Source: Balamuthia mandrillaris
Lineage: Eukaryota > Discosea > Longamoebia > Balamuthiidae
Assembly: GCA_031835245.1 (NCBI GenBank)
Contig: JAVKOQ010000607.1
Location: 1 to 24,373 of the forward strand
Direction: 5' to 3'
Length of the DNA: 24,373 bases
The number at the start of each line of letters is the position of its first letter. The first letter of the stretch is position 1. The translations under genes and the position numbers were made by a program. Positions 19,709 through 24,373 of this stretch are shown piece after piece. Under the pieces are notes generated by a model, which had not been told where the DNA came from, did no database searches, and was given only the letters and a program-made list of their open reading frames with translations.

Positions 19709-21036
19709 TTAAAAGGCGGAGGCGACGTTGACGAGCTGCTCCATGTTCAGAGAGATCGTGCCGCTGTTGTTGCGGTCGTACATTTGGAACAATGTCCTCA
19801 GTTGGCCTTTTTATCGTTTCGCAAAACAACAACAAAAGAGAGTCAGAGAAAGAGAAACGATGAAAGAGAAAGAGAAAAGAGAAAAGAAAGAGAAAGAGAA
19901 AAGAGAAAAGAGAAAGAGAAAGCACCGATGAAAGCGCAGAGCTGAATGAAGCCCTCAAAGTCCATTTGGAAGCCGACGCGATAGGTCTGCTTGGCGAACT
20001 TCTTGAGGATGTTGTCGACGGTGCTCTGCTGGAAGGAGAAGCCCGAGTGGGCGAGGGCCTGGGCAATCTCCCTCGCGTTGAGCTTGCCGCTGCGGTCCGC
20101 GTCGTACATCATGAAGGAGGCGTGCATGCTCTGCACGAACTGGAAGAGCTGAGCAAACTCTCTAAAGTCTACTGTTCCGTTCTTGTCTGTTTTTTTTTGT
20201 TTGTTGTTTGATGATTAGAACAAACGAGGTAGGTAGGTGAGGAGGAGGAGGAAGAGGAGGAAGAGGAGGAGGAGGAGGAGGAGAACAAGAAGAAGAAGAG
20301 AACGAACCGGTATCAAAGATGGCAGCAAGAAGCTCGCAGGTCTTGGCGGTGAAGGTGGCGTTGTGAGCCCACTTCACGGTCATCAGCTCTCTGTTTTTTT
20401 TTTTTTTTTTAGCAAAAAGGGGTTGGAAATCAAAAGAGAAGAAGAGAGAAGAAGAGACGAAGAACTAGAAGAACAAGGAGAGAGAGAGAGAGAGAGAGAG
20501 AGAACAAACTTGGCGGTAATGGATCCGCTGCGGTCCTTGTCCGCGCTTCTAAAGACCTGCTCCAACGAATTCATTTGCTGCTGCTGGATCATGTTGTAGT
20601 ACTGCGCTCCCCAGCCTCCAGCCCCCTGCTGCTGTTGCCCGTAGCCTCCGCCGTAGCCTCCACCTTGCTGTTGTTGTTGCGGGGGGTAACCTCCTTGCTG
20701 CGGGGGGTAGCCACCGCCTTGGTGGGAGGGAGGATAGCCGCCTTGTTGAGAGGGAGGGTAGCCGCCTTGTTGGGAGGGAGGGTAGCCGCCCTGAGAAGGA
20801 GGGTATCCGCCCTGTTGTTGAGAAGGAGGGGGGTAGCCTCCCTGGGAGGGAGGGTAGCCACCGCTGCTGCCTCCCTTTTGTTGTTGTTGTTGTTGTTGTT
20901 GGGGAGGATAACCCCCCTGGGAGGGAGGGTAGCCGCCATGTTGGGAGGGAGGGTAACCGCCTTGCTGAGAGGGAGGGTAGCCGCCTTGTTGGGAGGGAGG
21001 GTAGCCGCCGTGGGGAGGGTAGCCGCCTTGTTGCAT
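19709..21036 (-). CDS. Penta-EF-hand calcium-binding protein with GYPP repeats
   Basis: Four exons: 21036-20510, 20390-20308, 20186-19926, 19806-19709 (TAA); 322 residues, all phases close. The first 130 or so residues are [12 protein letters not shown] repeats with Gln runs, as in the N-terminal tails of peflin, sorcin, ALG-2 and amoebozoan Pef proteins. EF1 loop [12 protein letters not shown] (166-177), EF2 loop [12 protein letters not shown] (202-213) and EF3 loop [12 protein letters not shown] (232-243) are canonical. EF4 is degenerate (around [12 protein letters not shown]). EF5 ([12 protein letters not shown]) lacks the final Glu, as is usual for the dimerising hand of this family. PEF proteins bind membranes and partners in response to calcium. 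The partner here is unknown. It lies tail to tail with mago nashi (195 bp). Confidence 0.95.
19845..19922 (-). repeat. AGAGAAA repeats in the last PEF intron
   Basis: Imperfect GAAAGAGAAA units on the top strand, pyrimidine-rich on the sense strand, inside the intron at 19807-19925. Confidence 0.85.
20478..20502 (-). repeat. (GA)n in the first PEF intron
   Basis: A pure GA run, CT on the sense strand, shortly after the donor of the first exon in the intron at 20391-20509. Confidence 0.95.
20640..21030 (-). repeat. Coding GGYPPSQ tandem repeats of the PEF protein
   Basis: Imperfect units of about 21-24 nt encode GGYPP with SQ, SQQ, SH or Q-run variants. Codon use is similar from unit to unit, which points to recent unit expansion. 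A Gln tract (CAA repeats, 20879-20900) and a second short Gln run break the array. Confidence 0.9.
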
Positions 21037-21241
21037 CCTTGTGTGGGTAACGCGGGGTATTTGTTTCTTGTGTTTTGTTGGGTGGGGTTCACCGATGGTT
21101 TTTTTTGGTTTTAAAAATAATTATTAAAATATTAATCATTAAATATCTATTTATGGAAATTATTCTTGGAAATATTTCTATATTTGGAAGTGGTGTATAC
21201 AATAATTATTGCCAGAATTTTGAATAATTAAATAAAGGACA
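21037..21241. other. AT-rich gap between PEF gene start and SprT gene stop
   Basis: A gap of 205 bp between two minus-strand genes, very AT-rich with repeated ATTATT/AATATT words. It holds the PEF promoter and the SprT 3' end. No specific site was recognised. Confidence 0.5.
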
Positions 21242-22631
21242 CTACATGGCCAGGCAAGCGTCCATGTGGGCGTTGATGGCTCGGTTGGAGGAGGAGGGAG
21301 GGAACAGATGCCCACAAACAGGGCAAGAAGCTTCTTGCTGTTGTGAGTCCTGTGGTAGTGTCGGAAAAGAAGAAGAAGAAGAAGAAGAAGAAGAAGAACA
21401 AGAAGGAGAAGCAGTAAAAGAAGAGGCGGCATTCAGTTCGCGCACATGATCTTGCAGTTGTCGGTGAATGGCAGCAGAAGAAAAGAGAGCTGTGGTTGTT
21501 GTTGTTGTTGTTGTCGAAGTTTGTTTTGTGGGTGGGTCCTCTTCTTCTTGTGTCAAATCTACGAATACTTCCTTTTTATGTTTGGTTCTTTTCCGCCGTT
21601 CAAGCGTCTCTGCTTTGCTCTCTGCTGATGTCTTTTCTGGTGCTTCCGCTTCCTCTTGTTTGTCTTGCTTGCATTCTTTTTCGGATGCTTTGCTCGGTAG
21701 TGCAGTCTCGCCTTGTTCATGCTTCGTCGTCGTCATTGTTGAACTGGCAGGTTCTTTCCGTTTCTTGTTCTGAAAATAAAAGTTTAACGTTCGTTCCTTA
21801 GTTGTGGTTGTTGTGGAAGCAGAGGAAGAAGCGGTTTCTGTTGGTTGTTTTGTTGTTTGTTAGCAACTGGCAAAAAAAAAAAAAAAAAAACAGGATACAG
21901 ACAACAGTACACGAACCGTTTGAACGATAAAACTCAACCTCGGCTCTAAAGTTGTGGTATTCGCTGATGTGAGTGCCCTCCGTCTCGTTGATGATGCGCA
22001 TCATCTGTTTGAACTTTGGGCCGTGGTTCTGCCAGTCCTTGTCATACGTCCAGTACAGGTACGCGTGGATCATTTCATGCTTCATTCCTCAACTCATGTT
22101 AGCACACTACGTGAAAAAGAGGGACAGAGAGATAGAGAGAGAAGGAGAGAAGGAGAGAGAAATAGACAAAGAGAAAGAGAGAAGCAGAGAAGAGCAGAGA
22201 GAGAAGGTGAAACGAGAAACAGAGAGAATAGAAAGAGAGAAGCAGAGAAGCAGAAAGAACAGGAAGTGGAATAAGAGGAGAGAAAAAGCGGCTCGCAAAC
22301 CAAAAGTATGCTCAGAAGATCAGTTCTGGTTCTGAATTTAAGCAACGGCTCGCTGAGGTTGATCATGGAGCAGTTTCTACGCCCTCTATGAACAAACTCT
22401 CCAGCATCCCTTTTCACGAAGGGCCCGATGAGAACAAACACACACACACACACCAAGGAAAGAAATCACTTTGCAAAAAATTAAAAAAAAAAAAGATTGC
22501 GCTTACAGTTTCATTTGAGTGCTCCATGCCACCTTCACCCGAGCAGAGAGCTTGCTGTTAAAGTACTTGGCGTCAAACTTGGCGAAGAGGGCCTGCACAT
22601 CCGGTGTTGGGTCCAACAGGTCCCATTCCAT
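21242..22631 (-). CDS. SPRTN: SprT/Spartan-like metalloprotease with SIM and UBZ4
   Basis: Four exons from the ATG of MEWDLLDPTPDV: 22631-22507, 22409-22301, 22079-21917, 21837-21242 (TAG); 330 residues in phase. An upstream Pro-rich exon starting at ATG 22862 is possible. The protease part matches Spartan: WDLLDPTPDVQALFAKFD, INLSEPLLKFR, the zinc motif HEMIHA (79-84) and HGPKF with the third His (97). Spartan cleaves DNA-protein crosslinks in the nucleus. The usual continuation with HWWRC and WWxxHxxxC cannot be found: exon 3 ends at EVEFYRSN and exon 4 begins a Ser/Thr/Lys-rich tail. The tail has a SUMO-interacting motif (VFVDLTQEEED) and ends in a UBZ4 finger (CPVC to HMDAC). No PIP box or SHP box was recognised. 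Confidence 0.88.
21245..21325 (-). other. UBZ4 ubiquitin-binding zinc finger
   Basis: CPVC, a 15-residue loop, then H and C in HMDAC give the C-x2-C...H-x3-C pattern of RAD18/Spartan UBZ4 fingers, at the extreme C terminus as in animal Spartan. Animal Spartan uses it to bind ubiquitinated PCNA and chromatin. Confidence 0.85.
21539..21571 (-). other. SUMO-interacting motif in the SprT-like tail
   Basis: The encoded EVFVDLTQEEED has the hydrophobic core V-F-V-D-L-T followed by an acidic run, the standard SIM form known from RNF4 and GCNA/ACRC. The prediction rests on sequence alone. Confidence 0.6.
22095..22290 (-). repeat. Purine-rich intron of the SprT-like gene
   Basis: The intron at 22080-22300 is almost wholly AGAGAGAAAG-type sequence on the top strand, hence pyrimidine-rich on the sense strand. 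It separates the exons encoding LSILL and HEMIHA. Confidence 0.85.
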
Positions 22632-22783
22632 GAGTGGGCTCTCTTGTTTTTTTTTTTTAATGGCTCTGCTACACCGTTTTTTTTTTAAAATTATTTTCCT
22701 GGAAAAAATTACACTGACCAATCGAAATTCAGAAATATTCATAGCTGCCGAAAATCGAAAAAAGAAAAACGTAGGGAGAGGAA

Positions 22784-22815
<32 letters not shown>

Positions 22816-22923
22816 GGAAGAGGAGGAAGAGGAGGAGAAGGAAGAGGAACTTGATCCATCATATGGTAGTCTGTGATGGCTTGATTTTTTTAACTTCTTC
22901 CTACCACCCTGTATTCATCTCTT

Positions 22924-22993
<70 letters not shown>

Positions 22994-23023
22994 AAACCAA
23001 CCTTTTTCGCACTCACATCACAG
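22632..23023. other. Head-to-head region of the SprT-like gene and the 2OG oxygenase
   Basis: About 390 bp. On the minus side an ATG at 22862 opens a Pro-rich stretch (GGAGGAAGAGGA repeats on the top strand, 22772-22858) that could be a first SprT exon, spliced from AC|GTTTTT to the exon at 22631. On the plus side a CT tract (22929-22992) and an acceptor at 23022-23023 suggest an intron before the oxygenase. The region must hold both promoters. No core element was recognised. Confidence 0.45.
22929..22992 (+). repeat. (CT)n tract upstream of the 2OG oxygenase
   Basis: A long pure CT run on the sense strand of the oxygenase gene, 30 bp before a good acceptor. The orientation matches intronic tracts of other plus-strand genes in the window. 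Confidence 0.95.
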
Positions 23024-24305
23024 TGGGAGAGGCCCTCTTTGAGCAACTGGAGTCCGTGCAGCAGGGCGTCTTTGCTATCAGCGACCGCTACGAGCTGGCC
23101 ATGCTACCCGGCCTCTACGTCCCCACACTTGGCCCCATCTCCTTGCCCCTCATCGAGGGCAGCACGTTGCCTGCCCTCAAGGCCATATGCGAGCAGGCCC
23201 CATTGGGGGTGCGCGACAAGACCGTGGTGGACACTTCCTACCGCAATACCTGGCAACTCTCTCATTGCCAAGAAGAGGAAGAAAAGGAAAGAGGACCCTC
23301 TAGACCAGGTTTCACCTTGCAAAACCCTGAATGGGGAGAGGCCATGCAAAGGCTGGCCAGGCTCTGCGCAGAGGAATTGGGGCACCCAAACGCCAGCCGA
23401 GTGGAGGCTCGTCTCTACAAGCTGCTGCTATACGAGGCGGGGGGATTCTTCAAGCCGCATCGCGACTCAGAGAAGCAGGACGGCATGTTCGCCTCCCTGG
23501 TGGTCCAGCTGCCATGCAGCTATCGCGGGGGTGAGTTGGTGGTTCATCATCCTCGCCAGCAGTCAGGCAGCAAGAAACACGACTTCCTATCAAAGACCTT
23601 TGACCTGAGCAAGGGGGCTGCCTACTTGCAGTACAGATATGCCGCCTTCTATGCGGATTGTCCTCATGAGCTAAAGCCGGTGACAGAGGGCCATCGTCTC
23701 TGCCTTGTCTACAATCTGATCACTCGGCCATCTTCCGCCCAACCTAGAGATACCGCGTTGCAAGCTCCTGAAAACTTCTCCGTCATTCGAAGGCTGCGAG
23801 CCATTCTGCGGCAGTGGGGCAGCATGGCGCAGCACGACAAAACGGCACCGAAGCGGCTGGCCCTAATGCTGGACCATCAGTACTCCGCCGCTGGCCTTCA
23901 ATCCTGCCAGTGCCTCAAGGGCAGGGACCGTGCCGTGTACAACGTTCTGGAAGAGGCAATCAATCCTTCTCAAGATAGTGACAGCGGCCTGCCCTTCTTC
24001 ATGGATGTTGGCATCGTGCACCTGAAAGAATCGGGGACTTAACTGTTGAGCTAGGTTATCACGACGAGATAATTGGCTTTGATAATGAAGGGGACTATAC
24101 CTTTGAAGGTCTCTCCCTAAAGGCCACCATTCACTTGGCACCGGAGGAGATCGTGCCGGAAGAGTTCTTTTGGGACGCTGAGCCCGACAAAGAAACCCAG
24201 GATTGGAGCCATACCGGAAACGAGGGAGTGTCGGCGGAGCGATGGTATCATCACGGCGCCATCTGCCTGTTCACAGTGCGCCCTGCCACCAAAAAACGCA
24301 AATGA
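23024..24305 (+). CDS. 2OG-Fe(II) oxygenase, prolyl-hydroxylase-like, frame break near 24035
   Basis: The first clear coding base follows an acceptor (ATCACAG) at 23023; the start codon is not identified and the first in-frame ATG is at 23101. Core: LYKLLLYEAGGFFKPHRDSE with the HxD pair (His 23458-23460, Asp 23464-23466), FASLVVQLPC, YRGGELVVHH, then the distal His (23665-23667) in ADCPHELKPV and the 2OG-binding Arg in EGHRLCLVYNL. The first frame ends at a TAA at 24040-24042. The next frame continues the family's C-terminal part (DLTVELGYHDEIIG, TGNEGVSAERWYHHGAICLF) to a TGA at 24303-24305. The two parts differ by one base around GGGG at 24033-24036. No intron fits there. The gene is probably one protein of about 425 residues with a sequencing error, or a newly broken gene. 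Its substrate is unknown. Confidence 0.82.
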
Positions 24306-24373
24306 AACGCTTGAATGATGACTGTAAACAAGCCACAAACAAAACAAGCAAAAGAAAAGCAAAAATACATTCA

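Noticed and set aside
20640-21030. Regular direct repeats that could be taken for a CRISPR-like array
   Set aside because: The units are contiguous, without unique spacers, and encode GGYPPSQ in frame.
20575-21114. Open frame on the plus strand opposite the PEF N-terminal repeats
   Set aside because: It is the shadow of the GGYPP repeat; the minus-strand frame joins to clear EF-hands.
4009-22631. A DNA-damage gene cluster formed by the RAD16/RAD5-like and SprT-like genes
   Set aside because: They lie some 12 kb apart with unrelated housekeeping genes between them; chance proximity is the simpler view.
1-24373. Mobile or virus-derived elements
   Set aside because: No transposase, reverse transcriptase, integrase or capsid frame, and no terminal repeats, were seen.

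Overview
The window is nuclear DNA from a unicellular eukaryote. It holds ten protein genes in 24.4 kb. Nine of them show several exons with short introns (mostly 59-230 bp) and GT-AG borders, and the gaps between genes are small. TAA, TAG and TGA all serve as stops, so the standard code applies. Introns are pyrimidine-rich on the sense strand, often with (CT)n or (CTTGTT)n tracts. The gene families, the serine-rich linkers and the compact intron-rich layout suggest an amoebozoan of the Balamuthia/Acanthamoeba kind. That assignment is an inference from style only.

Layout from left to right: (1) a 5'-incomplete DEP-DUF547 protein on +, ending at 3970; (2) a 12-exon RAD16/RAD5-type SNF2 ATPase with a RING finger on -, 9381 to 4009; (3) a JmjC oxygenase on -, 10984 to 9581; (4) a CaMK1-like kinase on -, 13081 to 11537; (5) a tandem-AAA ATPase of the AFG2B/SPATA5L1 kind on +, 13563 (or 13473) to 16980; (6) adenine phosphoribosyltransferase on -, 18219 to 17026; (7) Mago nashi on +, 18570 to 19513; (8) a penta-EF-hand protein with a GYPP-repeat tail on -, 21036 to 19709; (9) a SprT/Spartan-like protease with UBZ4 zinc finger on -, 22631 (or further upstream) to 21242; (10) a 2OG-Fe(II) oxygenase on +, about 23024 to 24305, whose frame breaks once in a G run.

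The exon models were built by hand. For genes 2, 4, 6, 7 and 8, and for genes 5 and 9 from the stated start, intron phases close and the joined frames read through family motifs. The weak points are the 5' ends of genes 1, 9 and 10, one donor in gene 3, and the D1 lid junction and the Cys/Ser repeat in gene 5.

The genes do not form one pathway. Two (RAD16/RAD5-like and SprT-like) belong to chromatin or PCNA-linked DNA-damage tolerance. Two are Fe(II)/2OG oxygenases, and two are calcium-signalling types. The most interesting points are a natural Walker-B Glu-to-Gln change in D2 of the AFG2B-like ATPase, a SprT protease that joins a SUMO-interacting motif and a UBZ4 finger while lacking the usual zinc subdomain, an RBR-like last cysteine pair in the RING of the SNF2 protein, a 20-nt microexon carrying its Walker A motif, and a CaMK1-like kinase with a lipidation-type N terminus and no calmodulin-binding tail. 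No mobile element, virus-derived element, CRISPR array or tRNA/rRNA gene was seen.
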